This document shows positions 1 through 9,496 of a stretch of DNA of 64,000 nucleotides, one piece after another. The notes beneath the pieces are model-generated. The model was not told the DNA's origin, did not search any database, and saw nothing but the letters and a program-made list of their open reading frames with translations. This DNA is from Bryobacterales bacterium (GTDB taxonomy: Bacteria > Acidobacteriota > Terriglobia > Bryobacterales > Bryobacteraceae): positions 85,591 to 149,590 of the forward strand of contig JAFAQY010000018.1 in NCBI GenBank assembly GCA_019261985.1, given 5' to 3'. Each line of letters begins with the position of its first letter. Within the stretch, counting starts at the first letter, position 1. The translations under genes and the position numbers were made by a program.

Positions 1-1252
1 GGCCTCGGGATTCCAAGAGATGCTCGGGAAGCACGTCGGCGGGGACGGATGTCTGCGACGCCAGCACCACGGCGCGCTCGACAACGTTTTCCAACTCGCG
101 GACATTGCCGGGCCAGGAGTGATCCATCAGGACCTGCATCGCCTCCGGCTCAAAACCAAGCCGCGACCGTAAGTTTTCATCCAGGAATTTTTCATTCTCG
201 CGGCAGTACTTGGTAAAGAAGTGGTCGACAAGCAGCGGAATGTCTTCCTTACGGTCGCGAAGCGGCGGCAGCGCGAGATTGATAACGTTGAGGCGGTAAT
301 ACAAATCCTCGCGGAATTTGCCTTCATCGACAAGTTTCTTAAGCTCGGCATTGGTCGCGGCCACGATGCGCACGTCGACTTTAATCGTCTCGGCCGAGCC
401 GAGCGGCATGAACTCGCGCTCCTGAATCACTCGCAGCAGCTTGGTCTGCGTCTCTAGCGAAATCGTGCCGATTTCATCGAAGAAAATCGTTCCTCGGTTG
501 GCAGTCTCGAAATATCCTTTGCGGGATGCCGTCGCGCCGGTGAACGCCCCTTTCACATGGCCGAATAGAGCCGATTCCAGTAGATCGGGCGGCACGGATC
601 CGGAATGCACCGGGACGAAGGGGTGCTCATTACGCGCCGAATGCGCGTGGATTGCATTCGCGATAAGTTCTTTGCCGGTGCCGGTCTCTCCGGTAATTAA
701 AATCGTCGCGCGGCTTTGCGCGACCTGGCCGACCAGGTCCAAAATTTTGAGCATGCGCTCGCTTTTGCCGACGATATTCGGGAAGCTATAGCGCTGCTTC
801 AGCGCGCGTTTGAGCTCGGTATTTTCCAGCTCCAGCCGCCGCCGCGTAATCATGCGATCGATCTCAATCAGCAGTTTTTCGTTGTCCCACGGCTTGGAGA
901 AATAATCGTTCGCGCCGCGCTTCAACGCCTGTACCGCGACTTCAATCGAGCCATACGCGGTCAGCATGAAGATCGGCGTTTCCCGGTCGCGCCCGCGCAC
1001 CTCTTCGAGCACTTGCATGCCGCTCTTATCGGGCAGCATGAGGTCAAGCAACACGAGATCGAATGTAGTGGATTCCAGGCGCCGCAGCCCTTCGGCGGCA
1101 TTCGCCGCAAGCTCCACCCGATAATTCTCGGCGGAAAGCAGCGCTTCCAGACTCTCGCGGATGTCCGGCTCGTCGTCGATTACCAGAACTCTTCCGCGCA
1201 ATGTCTGGTCTTCGATTACGTCCGGAGGCAGGTTTACAAGTGTGCCGGCCAT
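1..1252 (-). CDS. Sigma-54-dependent response regulator, NtrC family (C-terminus cut by window edge)
   Basis: Reading the minus strand from ATG 1252 gives an open frame that runs off position 1. Residues about 20-135 form a receiver domain with the acidic pair D26-D27 and the phosphoacceptor Asp at about residue 70 (VLLDLMLPDKSG). Next comes a sigma-54 AAA+ domain with Walker A GETGTGKE, the sigma-54 contact loop GAFTGA and Walker B IFFDEIG. The C-terminal Fis-type DNA-binding domain is missing because the window ends first. The start codon follows directly after the TAG stop of the histidine kinase gene with no spacer, so the two are almost certainly co-translated as a two-component pair. 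The protein should activate sigma-54 promoters when phosphorylated; its targets cannot be told from the sequence. Confidence 0.93.
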   Translation of the reverse strand, partial: MAGTLVNLPPDVIEDQTLRGRVLVIDDEPDIRESLEALLSAENYRVELAANAAEGLRRLESTTFDLVLLDLMLPDKSGMQVLEEVRGRDRETPIFMLTAYGSIEVAVQALKRGANDYFSKPWDNEKLLIEIDRMITRRRLELENTELKRALKQRYSFPNIVGKSERMLKILDLVGQVAQSRATILITGETGTGKELIANAIHAHSARNEHPFVPVHSGSVPPDLLESALFGHVKGAFTGATASRKGYFETANRGTIFFDEIGTISLETQTKLLRVIQEREFMPLGSAETIKVDVRIVAATNAELKKLVDEGKFREDLYYRLNVINLALPPLRDRKEDIPLLVDHFFTKYCRENEKFLDENLRSRLGFEPEAMQVLMDHSWPGNVRELENVVERAVVLASQTSVPADVLPEHLLESRG

Positions 1253-4240
1253 CTATTGAATACGTAAATCTGACTGAGCGACTTGAGTGGCGGGAACAGA
1301 AGTTTGCGGGGAAATAGCGGACGCGGGAACGGCGGAAACACTCCCGTTGGGAGAGGCCGCCATTGTGCGGTCCGGCACGGGGCGGCGGCTTGGCGCGGGA
1401 GCTTCGGGGAAAACCAGAAGGAAGCGCGTCCCCTTCCCAATTTCGCTCTCAACCTCGATATCGCCGCCGTGCTCCTGCACGATTCCGTAGCTGACGGAGA
1501 GCCCCAGGCCGGTACCGCGGCGCGCGCCTTTTGTAGTGAAGAACGGATCGAAAATCCTGGGCAGATTCTCCTGTGTAATACCCGAGCCGGAATCCGCCAC
1601 GGCAACCCGCACCGTGCCCGCCTCCGCGAAACTCCTTATCGAAAGGCGTCCGCCGATTTCCATTGCGTCGCGCGCATTCAGGAACAAATTCAAGAACACC
1701 TGCTGCAGCTTGCCGGGATCCCCTTTAATCCGCGGCAGCTCGGAATCGAAGCTCAGATCCACTTGCACGCCGGTCTTCGAGAATTGGTGCTCTACAAGCG
1801 TCAGCGTTTCGCGCACAATCTTATTTACGTCCACCGGAGCCAGTTCCGTGCGAGAAGTTCGCGAGAAATTCAGCAGCGAATTGACGATTTCACTGGCGCG
1901 GAACGTTTGTCGCGTGATTTTCTCAAGCAGTGGTGCTTTCGCCGCGTCGCCCGAGATCTGTTTCGCGAGCATCTGGGCATAGGTGGAAATTACCGCCAAC
2001 GGCGTGTTCACCTCATGCGCGACTCCCGCCGCGAGCAGGCCGATCGAGCTGAGTTTGTCGGCCTGGATCAGCCTCCGTTCCAATTCCGCCTGGTCGGTGA
2101 CGTCATCGAAGATGATCAACCGCCCGATGCGCGCGCCTTCTTTTGAAACCAGAGGCGCAACGGCAACATTTAGCGTGGCGTCGGTTGGGGGGCTACTTCG
2201 GTGCAGCACGTATTTGTAGATGCTGTGAACCCCGGAATCGGTGCGAACTTCATCGATTTGCTCGCACAGATCGTCCGGAAAGATTTCATTCAAGGGTCTT
2301 CCGGTCGCATCCTGGCGAGTGACGCCGGTGAGTTGCTCGATGCGCGAATTCCAGCTTTCGACGCGGCCGTCGAAATCCACCGCCACAATCCCAACGTTGA
2401 TCGATTCGACGATGTTTTCCGAATACTCCTTCAGGCGCTCATACTCGTCCGCCTTCCGCGCCAGAGAGCGATACAGCAGCGCGTTGTCCACGGCGATTCC
2501 CACGTAACCCGAAAGCGTCACCAGCAGTTCGACATCTTCGCTGGATAGAAAGTCGCCGGTGTCGGTGCGGCTAACGCCGAGATACGCAATAGTTCGCCCC
2601 CGCGCGGTGCACGGCAGGTAATATGTCAATTCCAATTCCGCGATCGAGCGGCGCACTGGCACCGGCCATTCGTGCGAGACCACGTCCAACAGATTCCGCG
2701 TGCGCTCGAAAAACAGGTAAGGCTTGGATGGGTTCGGGCTCAAGAAGGTCAAATCGAGCCCATATGGCAGGTTTTCGGTTTGCCGCCCATGGCGGTTGGC
2801 CGCCAGCTCCAGCCTGAATACGGATTCCGCATCGTCCCACACGAAAAACGCCACATGGCGCACACCTAGCGTACGCGCCAACCGCTCGGCAACGCTCTCA
2901 AACATCGCTTCAAGATCGGTCGTCGAGCCCAATTCCCGGCCGAATTCGATCAGCGTGCGGCGGTAGTCGTAACGGTCTTTGTAGAAGTAATTGCGGTCCA
3001 GGTGTTCCTGTATCCATACGCGAATGGGCTGGAACACGAAGGCGGCGATAAGGATCATCGCCACCATCGCCGTCCCGCTCAGGTCGCCCGCGCGGCTCAC
3101 GGAAAAGATCAGGCCATAGAAAATCGCGAGTACGCACAACGTAGCAAGTGTGTAAACGTAGCCTTCCTGGAAGATGATGTCCACATCCATCAAGCGATAG
3201 CGCAAGATGGCGTACGCCCAGGTGAGCGGCATCAGCACCAGCGTGAGCACAGACAAGGTAACGATATGATTCGGCACGATTCCGATTGCGTACGGAACCG
3301 CGTATAAGAGGGCAAATGGAAGGACCCCGGCCAGCACTCCGTTTCGCAGCCAGGTGAGTTGCCGCCGGACGATCGGATCGTCAGCCCGGTGTTTCGCCCA
3401 CGCAAGCGATAGCGCGCCCAGCAGGTACATCGCGGCGAGAAAGATCAGCCAAACCCGATCGAGCAGCCAGCGGACCTGTATAAGCGGCGCGGCGGTGCGC
3501 AGCCAGCCGGCCGCAACGCCGATTTGAACCGCGATCAACACCGCGGCGGGGACGTACACCAGCGCCGCCATGCCGCGGCGGCGAATCCACGCCCGCGGCT
3601 CCGGGAAAACCAGGCAGAAGTGCACAAACAGTGTGGGAGCCAGATATCCGGCGACCACGTTGCCGTAGTACACGACCTTATCGAAGTTGTTGAGCTTACC
3701 GCTGTAATGGAACGTCGCCAATGTAAAGGACGCGAGGCACAGCACGAAGAAGTGCGCCGCCCGCGGAGCACTGCCGCGCCTGAAGTACACGAACAGCCCG
3801 ATCGACAGGTAAACGGCGCCGACCGCGTACAAGTAATACAGAACCGGCGAGTGCGCCGCTTCCGCCACATAAACCTGCGCGGGAACCTCAATCCCTTGAT
3901 GCAGAATGCGGTATTCGGCCTTGCTCCACGCGCCCAGCCGCGCCAGAACAGCCGTGGCCTCCACGGAGCTGTCAATGTGCAGACCGTTGATGGAAACCAG
4001 AACATCGCCAACATGGATCCCCGCTTTTTCGCCGGAGCTTCCAGGCACAACCAGAACGGCTGTCGGCAGCAGCCTACCCTCGGCTCCTTCGCCTTGCGCG
4101 GCTTGGTCCACCCAGGTGATTCCGTCGTCGGGCAGGTGGAACTTGCTCTGCTGCTGGAAATTTATCCCCGCAGCTACAACCGCTGCCACCGTGACGATCA
4201 CCAGCAGGGCGCTGACGAATTGTTGCCTGATGTCCTGCAT
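1253..4240 (-). CDS. PDZ / membrane / GAF / PAS sensor histidine kinase
   Basis: A 995-residue kinase. One N-terminal membrane segment (about 10-28) is followed by a PDZ-like domain (about 45-125; PGSSGEKAGIHVGDVLVSING). About seven or eight hydrophobic segments follow (130-390), then a GAF-like domain (430-590), a PAS domain (610-720), HisKA with phospho-His H742 in GVAHEVNTPL, and a HATPase domain with N box NLFLNARDAM, G1 DSGSGI and G2 GTGLGLS. The last 45 residues are Pro/Ala/Ser-rich. It autophosphorylates and presumably passes phosphate to the NtrC-type regulator encoded immediately downstream. A periplasmic PDZ ahead of a multi-pass membrane sensor is uncommon and suggests sensing of peptides or misfolded envelope proteins, but that is inference. 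The signal is unknown. Confidence 0.93.
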   Translation of the reverse strand: MQDIRQQFVSALLVIVTVAAVVAAGINFQQQSKFHLPDDGITWVDQAAQGEGAEGRLLPTAVLVVPGSSGEKAGIHVGDVLVSINGLHIDSSVEATAVLARLGAWSKAEYRILHQGIEVPAQVYVAEAAHSPVLYYLYAVGAVYLSIGLFVYFRRGSAPRAAHFFVLCLASFTLATFHYSGKLNNFDKVVYYGNVVAGYLAPTLFVHFCLVFPEPRAWIRRRGMAALVYVPAAVLIAVQIGVAAGWLRTAAPLIQVRWLLDRVWLIFLAAMYLLGALSLAWAKHRADDPIVRRQLTWLRNGVLAGVLPFALLYAVPYAIGIVPNHIVTLSVLTLVLMPLTWAYAILRYRLMDVDIIFQEGYVYTLATLCVLAIFYGLIFSVSRAGDLSGTAMVAMILIAAFVFQPIRVWIQEHLDRNYFYKDRYDYRRTLIEFGRELGSTTDLEAMFESVAERLARTLGVRHVAFFVWDDAESVFRLELAANRHGRQTENLPYGLDLTFLSPNPSKPYLFFERTRNLLDVVSHEWPVPVRRSIAELELTYYLPCTARGRTIAYLGVSRTDTGDFLSSEDVELLVTLSGYVGIAVDNALLYRSLARKADEYERLKEYSENIVESINVGIVAVDFDGRVESWNSRIEQLTGVTRQDATGRPLNEIFPDDLCEQIDEVRTDSGVHSIYKYVLHRSSPPTDATLNVAVAPLVSKEGARIGRLIIFDDVTDQAELERRLIQADKLSSIGLLAAGVAHEVNTPLAVISTYAQMLAKQISGDAAKAPLLEKITRQTFRASEIVNSLLNFSRTSRTELAPVDVNKIVRETLTLVEHQFSKTGVQVDLSFDSELPRIKGDPGKLQQVFLNLFLNARDAMEIGGRLSIRSFAEAGTVRVAVADSGSGITQENLPRIFDPFFTTKGARRGTGLGLSVSYGIVQEHGGDIEVESEIGKGTRFLLVFPEAPAPSRRPVPDRTMAASPNGSVSAVPASAISPQTSVPATQVAQSDLRIQ

Positions 4241-4371
4241 GCCCCTAATGCAACACTACACCACACTTCAATTAAGCAAGTTTACAGCCAACCATAGATC
4301 GCCGCCCGCGATTTATTTGCAAGCACTTACCGCTCGCCAAGCCCGGATGTGTACGGTTTTTGGAAGAAGCG

Positions 4372-5067
4372 TTATGTGCATTTGTATACGTTTGCCCCGG
4401 CATCGGTCTCAACCAAACGCCGTTTGGCCGACACCACCCGGATCATATCGCATAACTCATGCAGTGAAACGATTCCGCCCGCCGGATTACGAAGTGCCAG
4501 ACGCTTAGCCTCGTCGGGATCATTCATCATCAGCACGGGATTTACCTCCAGGCTGCGTGCCAGTTCCAGTCCAGCGGCAGTGTCGGTGAGAAAAACAGTG
4601 CGCCGCGGAATCAGGTTTGCTGCGGCCAGCGCCGCCTTCAACGGCGCTGCTTTAATTCCGCCGGAACTGTCGCGGCTGTGGACGGACTCGAAAAACTCAT
4701 CGAGGCCGCACTTATCCAAGAAGCGGCGCAGGGCTGCGTCGCAGAGCGAGGAAACCACCAGCGCTCGGACACCCATCGATCGCAACTCAACCAGAGCGGG
4801 CCTGGCGTCCTCGTAAAGCATCGCGGCTTCGACGGACTCGAGTTCAAGCGCCTCGACCGCCGGCGCGGCGATGGAAGAGGCAAAGCTCGCCTCCATCGAA
4901 TTCAGCAAGCGCCAATACACGCGGCTACCCGATTTGCTCGGCTGCTTTCTGCGCTGAAAAAGCCGCGCGGCGATCTCCTGAAACGGCTCCGGCGGAAATT
5001 CGGCCAGGCAACCAACGGGCTCGAATAGGATCGCTTGAATGCCTTCAGCGAACGGCGTCGCCGTCAC
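4372..5067 (-). CDS. HAD-superfamily-like hydrolase with degenerate nucleophile motif
   Basis: I place the start at GTG 5067, whose last bases overlap the TGA of the preceding secreted-protein gene (GTGA); longer starts would run deep into that gene. The product of 231 residues has the layout of a HAD subfamily I phosphatase: a helical cap region, a motif-II-like serine (ALVVSSLCD), a conserved Lys (GGIKAAPL) and motif III (RTVFLTDTAAGLELA). The usual DxDGT(L/V) nucleophile motif is replaced by FEPVGCL, so both catalytic aspartates are lost. It may be an inactive or regulatory HAD protein. It is the last gene of the molybdenum hydroxylase cluster, so a cofactor or maturation role is possible but unproven. 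Confidence 0.72.
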   Translation of the reverse strand: MTATPFAEGIQAILFEPVGCLAEFPPEPFQEIAARLFQRRKQPSKSGSRVYWRLLNSMEASFASSIAAPAVEALELESVEAAMLYEDARPALVELRSMGVRALVVSSLCDAALRRFLDKCGLDEFFESVHSRDSSGGIKAAPLKAALAAANLIPRRTVFLTDTAAGLELARSLEVNPVLMMNDPDEAKRLALRNPAGGIVSLHELCDMIRVVSAKRRLVETDAGANVYKCT

Positions 5068-5408
5068 TTCTTTTCCGCCGTGAAAGTCCCCTTGCCCAAC
5101 TGTCCGTATTCGCACGTGCCGGTTATCTTCGAGCCTTCGATAGCGCCCTTGTAGACGACTTTCCCGGCCTGAGGTGCCTCGAACGACCACTCCGCGGAGT
5201 TTCCCTTTACCGTCCCGGAGACTTTCGCATCGCCAAAAGTTCCGCCATATGTGCCGGAGAGGGTTTCACCCGTCTGCTTGAACATGAAAGTCGCCGTTCC
5301 ATTGCCCACGTCGAGGCTCACGTTGGCGGTCCACGTTCCCGAAATATCGGCAGCTCGCAGAAAGAGCGCCGAAAGCAACAGACCCGTTACCACAGCAAGC
5401 GTTTTCAT
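5064..5408 (-). CDS. Small secreted beta-rich protein
   Basis: A 114-residue product with a clear signal peptide (MKTLAVVTGLLLSALFLRA, then the mature start ADISGTWTA). The mature part alternates short beta-prone segments with Gly turns (SGTYGGTFGDAKVSGTV), as in small lipocalin/avidin-like eight-stranded barrels. No catalytic residues are apparent. Proteins of this kind (signal peptide then ISGTW) are common in acidobacterial genomes with no known function. It sits 9 bases after the FAD subunit gene and shares a GTGA overlap with the downstream HAD gene, so it is part of the same transcript. Confidence 0.8.
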   Translation of the reverse strand: MKTLAVVTGLLLSALFLRAADISGTWTANVSLDVGNGTATFMFKQTGETLSGTYGGTFGDAKVSGTVKGNSAEWSFEAPQAGKVVYKGAIEGSKITGTCEYGQLGKGTFTAEKK

Positions 5409-5417
5409 GGGCAGCTC

Positions 5418-6416
5418 CTAAGCGTTAGCGGAACTCAGCTTCGTGAGGCCGGAAGCGAGCAGTCCCTTGGCCATATCGATCTTGGTTGCGTTGTATTTCA
5501 GCGGCGCCGCATTCGTCAGAGCCACGGAAACGGCTTGGGCCGCGAGATCCTCGCTCAACGATTTTCCTTTAAGAAAATTCTCCACGACGGCCTCTCGCAG
5601 CGGCTTTCCCGCGATTCCTCCGAAGACCACGCGGGCATCGTCTATGAGGCTCCCGCGAACTTGAAGGCTCATCGCCAGCGAAGCGATCGCGAAATCCCAC
5701 ACTCCGCGCGGGCGCAGCTTCTCGAAGGAAGCGCGAAGACCGGGTTTCGGCCGCGGGATCACGACTTCGGTGAGGATCTCGTTATGGCGGACCACGTGCG
5801 ATTGGATTCTCCCATCGACCAGCAGATCGCCGGGAACCAGTTGTTCCATCGAAAGCTCTCTCGTTCCTGAAGGCGTGGCGAGCTTCACTCGCGCATCGAA
5901 CGGGATAAGAGCGGTTGCCGCATCGCCGGGATAAACGGCATAACACAAACGGCCGCCCATCGCCGAATGGTAGTAGCTGTTATCGCCGATCGCGCCGTAG
6001 CAGATATAACCGCCGTTGCGCCAGCAGGAATAGCCTCCGCGCAGGTACTGGCACCATACTTCCTGCAACAAATCGCCGCCCAATGTGGAGGCGTTGCGCA
6101 GCTCGGGCGATGAGATCATGTTTACGGCTTGAACCAGCATCGGGTAGCGCTGCTTCAGCAACCCCGACTCGGCAATATCGGAGAGCTTGGTCGCCGTGCC
6201 GATACATACGTTGCCGTTTGCGTCTTCCTTGATGTAACGGAGGTTGTCGATTTTCTTAATGTCAACAAGGTGCGTAGGCGCTTGCTGAAGCCGGTTTTTT
6301 AGCCGGACCAGAAGATCGGTTCCTCCGGCGTAAACTCCCGCTTCGCTTCCATGTTGCGTCAGGATTTGTATCGCTTCATCCACGCTTGAAGGACGGTAGA
6401 TCGAGATCTTTTTCAC
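5418..6416 (-). CDS. FAD-binding subunit of xanthine dehydrogenase/CO-dehydrogenase-type molybdenum hydroxylase
   Basis: Start chosen at GTG 6416, which overlaps the TGA of the upstream large subunit (GTGA), giving 332 residues beginning VKKISIYRPSSVDEA. The open frame extends further upstream but only as a shadow of that subunit. It shows the family FAD-binding motifs AGGTDLLVRLK (about residue 30) and SSPELRNASTLGGDLLQ (about 105), and a C-terminal CO_deh_flav_C region. It should accept electrons from the [2Fe-2S] centres and pass them on. Unlike the partner subunit it has no signal peptide, so it must either be exported with the Tat substrate or act in the cytoplasm. Confidence 0.92.
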   Translation of the reverse strand: MKKISIYRPSSVDEAIQILTQHGSEAGVYAGGTDLLVRLKNRLQQAPTHLVDIKKIDNLRYIKEDANGNVCIGTATKLSDIAESGLLKQRYPMLVQAVNMISSPELRNASTLGGDLLQEVWCQYLRGGYSCWRNGGYICYGAIGDNSYYHSAMGGRLCYAVYPGDAATALIPFDARVKLATPSGTRELSMEQLVPGDLLVDGRIQSHVVRHNEILTEVVIPRPKPGLRASFEKLRPRGVWDFAIASLAMSLQVRGSLIDDARVVFGGIAGKPLREAVVENFLKGKSLSEDLAAQAVSVALTNAAPLKYNATKIDMAKGLLASGLTKLSSANA

Positions 6417-9400
6417 GCGCGGCTCCCCTGTGTTCGCAAGCCGGCCATGATTTTCTCGCGCGTGATCGGATGTTCTCTGACGCGTACCGCACAGGCGTTG
6501 TAGATCGCATTCGCGATCGCTCCCGGAACCGAGCCGATACTCGTCTCGCTGAAACTCTTCACGCCGTAGAACCAGCGTGGCTCCAGGCTGTCGATATACA
6601 GTTGCGTGACTTTCGGAATATCCATGATGGTCGGCAGCCGGTACGAAAGATAGCCGACGCTGTAATGCCGGGTGCCGGGGAATTCGCGGTCCCACGGAAT
6701 TGCATCTGTTGTTAGCTGCGTGCTTTCCACCAGCGAACCGACCATGTCCGCTTCCGAAACCAAAGGATTGATCACAATCCCGGTATCGTGGGCATACACC
6801 GCGCGGATAAAGCGCCAGTCGCCGGTCCAGGTATCGACCTCCACTTCGGCGAAGCATGCGCCCAATCCTTTATTCGCGGCTCCGCGCTCGCCTCCCGCCA
6901 CTCCGCGGCCTGTCGCGCGAATGGGGCCCGCATTGGCCTTCACCAGGGCGGCAAACGCGACACTTTTCTTCGGATCTTCAGCGGCGGAGATGACGCCATC
7001 GCGCATCTGCAGCTTCGCCGGATCGGATTTCAGCATGTCAGCCGCGCGCTTCAGCAGATCCCGGCGGAGTTTATCCGCGGCGCTGCAAATCGCCGCGCCT
7101 TGCAGAGTAATTGTCCGGCCGCCGTACCAATCGTCGCTCGACGGCGCGATATCCGTATCGCCCCACAACAGGCGAATGCGATCGCGCGTCGTGAACCCCA
7201 GCATCTCCGCCACCAGGTGGGCCTGCGCCGTCGCGGCGTTCGATCCGCTATCCGGAAGCGCGATCTTCATGGTCACGTAACCGTCGCCGGATAATTCAAG
7301 CTCCGCCCCGAAGACACTTGCGCCGGGAATCGCGGCTAGTCTGCCGAACGCTTCCTCGCCTTCGTGATAGCCCATCAAACCGCCGTGATGCTGCGACATC
7401 GCCATTCCGAACCCGCGCTTGAACCGCCCGGGGTTGCCGCCGGCAATCGGATTACGCTTTTCCCATCCAAACGCCTTCGCGCCCTCCCGTAAAACTTCTT
7501 CCGATGGGAAGGAATCGTAGGGGTAGCGAGTATCGCCGATCTTGGGCCGCGTCACGTGCATCAGCCGGAACTCTAGCGGGTCCTTGCCCACGGCTTCCGC
7601 CATCTCATCGATCATGCTCTCCCACGACCATTTGGTTTCCTGCTGGTAGTAGCTGCGCGATGGCCCCGGCCGGGGCGCGTTCGTGCGATATGCGCTCCAC
7701 ATCGTCCTCCAATCGGGAACGGTCGATGTGTACAGCTCGAATTGATTGGCCGCGTTGCCGGGGCTGGAAGCATGCCCGCCGGACGCCAGGTCGCCGACGC
7801 TGACGTGCACCTCATGCTCCAACGCCACGATGTGTCCGTCCTTGTTCGCGCCGACTTTGAATTTCGTGATCGTCTCGGGCTTAATCCGAAGCTGCGCCAG
7901 CTCCTGATCTTTTGGAAGCATCACCTTCACTGGACGCCCCGTCGCCTTGGCGATATGCGCGATCAGCGGATAAAAGCGCTCCGCGGCAAGCCTGGCCGCG
8001 CCGAATGTGCAGCCGTTCCACTTGTTCACGAAGCGGATTTTCGATGGATCGATTCCAAGGGCGGCCGCCAGAGCCGCGCGCGCGGGATAAATTCCCTGCC
8101 CCATGCCCCATAGCGTGAGCCGGTCGCCATCCCACTTCGCCACGCTTCCCGAAGGCTGAATGGGAACCGATACTCCACCCACGAACGGATACGTGAACTC
8201 TTTCACGATCTCCGCTTCTACGAACGCGTTATCCACATCGCCTTGTTCCTGAGCCCAAGTCGCGCGCGGAAATTTCGCGGGCGAACCCGGATGCCGCAAA
8301 AGGTTGCCCTTGCCTTCCCGAAGATCGGGGGCATTCGCGGCCATCGCGTCCTTTAGCATTGACGCGAACGGCCGCACCTCGTATTCCACCTTAATAGCGG
8401 CAGCCGCGTCTTCCGCTTGATCTTCGGTATCGGCTGCGATGATCGCCACCACCTCGCCTTGAAGATTCAGCTCTTGCGGAAGCGGTTCGGGCAAAGGTTC
8501 GATTCCAGGAGGCGGCGGACCGGCGGGCTTGGGCGCGTTCTGATGCGTAAGGATTTGTGCCACGCCGGGCATCTTTTCCGCGGTCGAAGTATCGATGCTC
8601 TTGATCGCGGCGTGAGGATGCGGCGATACCAGAAACTTCACGTACAGCATGTCACGGAACCAAATACGGCTGCCGTACGATGCCTTTCCCGTGAAGCGCG
8701 GAATCGAGACCTCCGGCAACGCGGGCATCGCCTTCCCGATCAATTTGAGGTTCTCCGGTGGATAGCCCTGCCATTTTTTGGTAACCGTTTTACGGGAACC
8801 CTCGATGAGTTCGTCGCCCGGAAGATGACCGCCCGCGGTGGAAACTTCGCGGACCATGGGCATGCGCACGTGAACGACAGATTCCGTCCCAGCTTCGATA
8901 TTCGAGTTGTTTCCACGCATGACCGCGGCTGAATCCATCACCGTCCGGATAATCGCCGGATATGCGGAGCAGCGGCAGACGTGCCCGGCTAGAGCCGCCT
9001 TTACGTCGGACTCCGACGGATTCGGATTCCTGTCGATCAGCGCCTTCGCGGTAACCACCCACCCGGGAGTGCAAAATCCGCAGTCCGCTGCAACGCGGGT
9101 GTGCCCGATGCGCTGTAAAGGATGTAAATTCTTTTCGTCGCCGACTCCCTCGATGGTCAAAATCTTTTTGCCCGCTGCTTCGGTGGCCAAAGTGTGGCAA
9201 GAGTAAAGCGGCGTTCCATCCACCAGCACGCTGCAAGCGCCACAGCTCGCGCGATTGCAGCTCCGGTTCGTGCCCGTAAGTCCCAGCTTGATGGCGATCA
9301 CTTCCCACAGTGTGGTGCGCGCTTCGTATTCCGCAACATAGGACTTGCCGTTGACGATAAACGCAGCTTTTTCCGATGTCATCGGAGTCGCCGCCACCGG

Positions 9401-9496
9401 CGCGGCCACCCCAACCGGCGACATCTCGCTTCCGATGGTCGTGAGGACCACGCCGGACCCGGCGGCTTTCAGAAAATCGCGGCGCGAATAAGTCAT
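6413..9496 (-). CDS. Fused [2Fe-2S]-molybdopterin subunit of a periplasmic molybdenum hydroxylase (Tat substrate)
   Basis: Start chosen at ATG 9496, which overlaps the TGA of the cytochrome gene (ATGA); 1027 residues. The N-terminus carries a twin-arginine signal (SRRDFLKAAGSG). A CoxS-like domain follows with plant-type [2Fe-2S] cysteines C80, C85, C88, C100 and the second cluster C139, C142, C174, C176. From about residue 215 the chain continues as the aldehyde oxidase/xanthine dehydrogenase large (molybdopterin) subunit, with its hammerhead region and the molybdopterin domains to the end. In most relatives these are two genes; here they are one continuous frame. The substrate cannot be deduced. 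The cluster with a c-type cytochrome suggests electrons go to the respiratory chain, not to NAD. Confidence 0.9.
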   Translation of the reverse strand: MTYSRRDFLKAAGSGVVLTTIGSEMSPVGVAAPVAATPMTSEKAAFIVNGKSYVAEYEARTTLWEVIAIKLGLTGTNRSCNRASCGACSVLVDGTPLYSCHTLATEAAGKKILTIEGVGDEKNLHPLQRIGHTRVAADCGFCTPGWVVTAKALIDRNPNPSESDVKAALAGHVCRCSAYPAIIRTVMDSAAVMRGNNSNIEAGTESVVHVRMPMVREVSTAGGHLPGDELIEGSRKTVTKKWQGYPPENLKLIGKAMPALPEVSIPRFTGKASYGSRIWFRDMLYVKFLVSPHPHAAIKSIDTSTAEKMPGVAQILTHQNAPKPAGPPPPGIEPLPEPLPQELNLQGEVVAIIAADTEDQAEDAAAAIKVEYEVRPFASMLKDAMAANAPDLREGKGNLLRHPGSPAKFPRATWAQEQGDVDNAFVEAEIVKEFTYPFVGGVSVPIQPSGSVAKWDGDRLTLWGMGQGIYPARAALAAALGIDPSKIRFVNKWNGCTFGAARLAAERFYPLIAHIAKATGRPVKVMLPKDQELAQLRIKPETITKFKVGANKDGHIVALEHEVHVSVGDLASGGHASSPGNAANQFELYTSTVPDWRTMWSAYRTNAPRPGPSRSYYQQETKWSWESMIDEMAEAVGKDPLEFRLMHVTRPKIGDTRYPYDSFPSEEVLREGAKAFGWEKRNPIAGGNPGRFKRGFGMAMSQHHGGLMGYHEGEEAFGRLAAIPGASVFGAELELSGDGYVTMKIALPDSGSNAATAQAHLVAEMLGFTTRDRIRLLWGDTDIAPSSDDWYGGRTITLQGAAICSAADKLRRDLLKRAADMLKSDPAKLQMRDGVISAAEDPKKSVAFAALVKANAGPIRATGRGVAGGERGAANKGLGACFAEVEVDTWTGDWRFIRAVYAHDTGIVINPLVSEADMVGSLVESTQLTTDAIPWDREFPGTRHYSVGYLSYRLPTIMDIPKVTQLYIDSLEPRWFYGVKSFSETSIGSVPGAIANAIYNACAVRVREHPITREKIMAGLRTQGSRA

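Noticed and set aside
5068-5190. Longer N-terminus for the HAD-like protein
   Set aside because: It would overlap the secreted-protein gene over 120 bases in another frame; GTG 5067 gives a standard four-base overlap.
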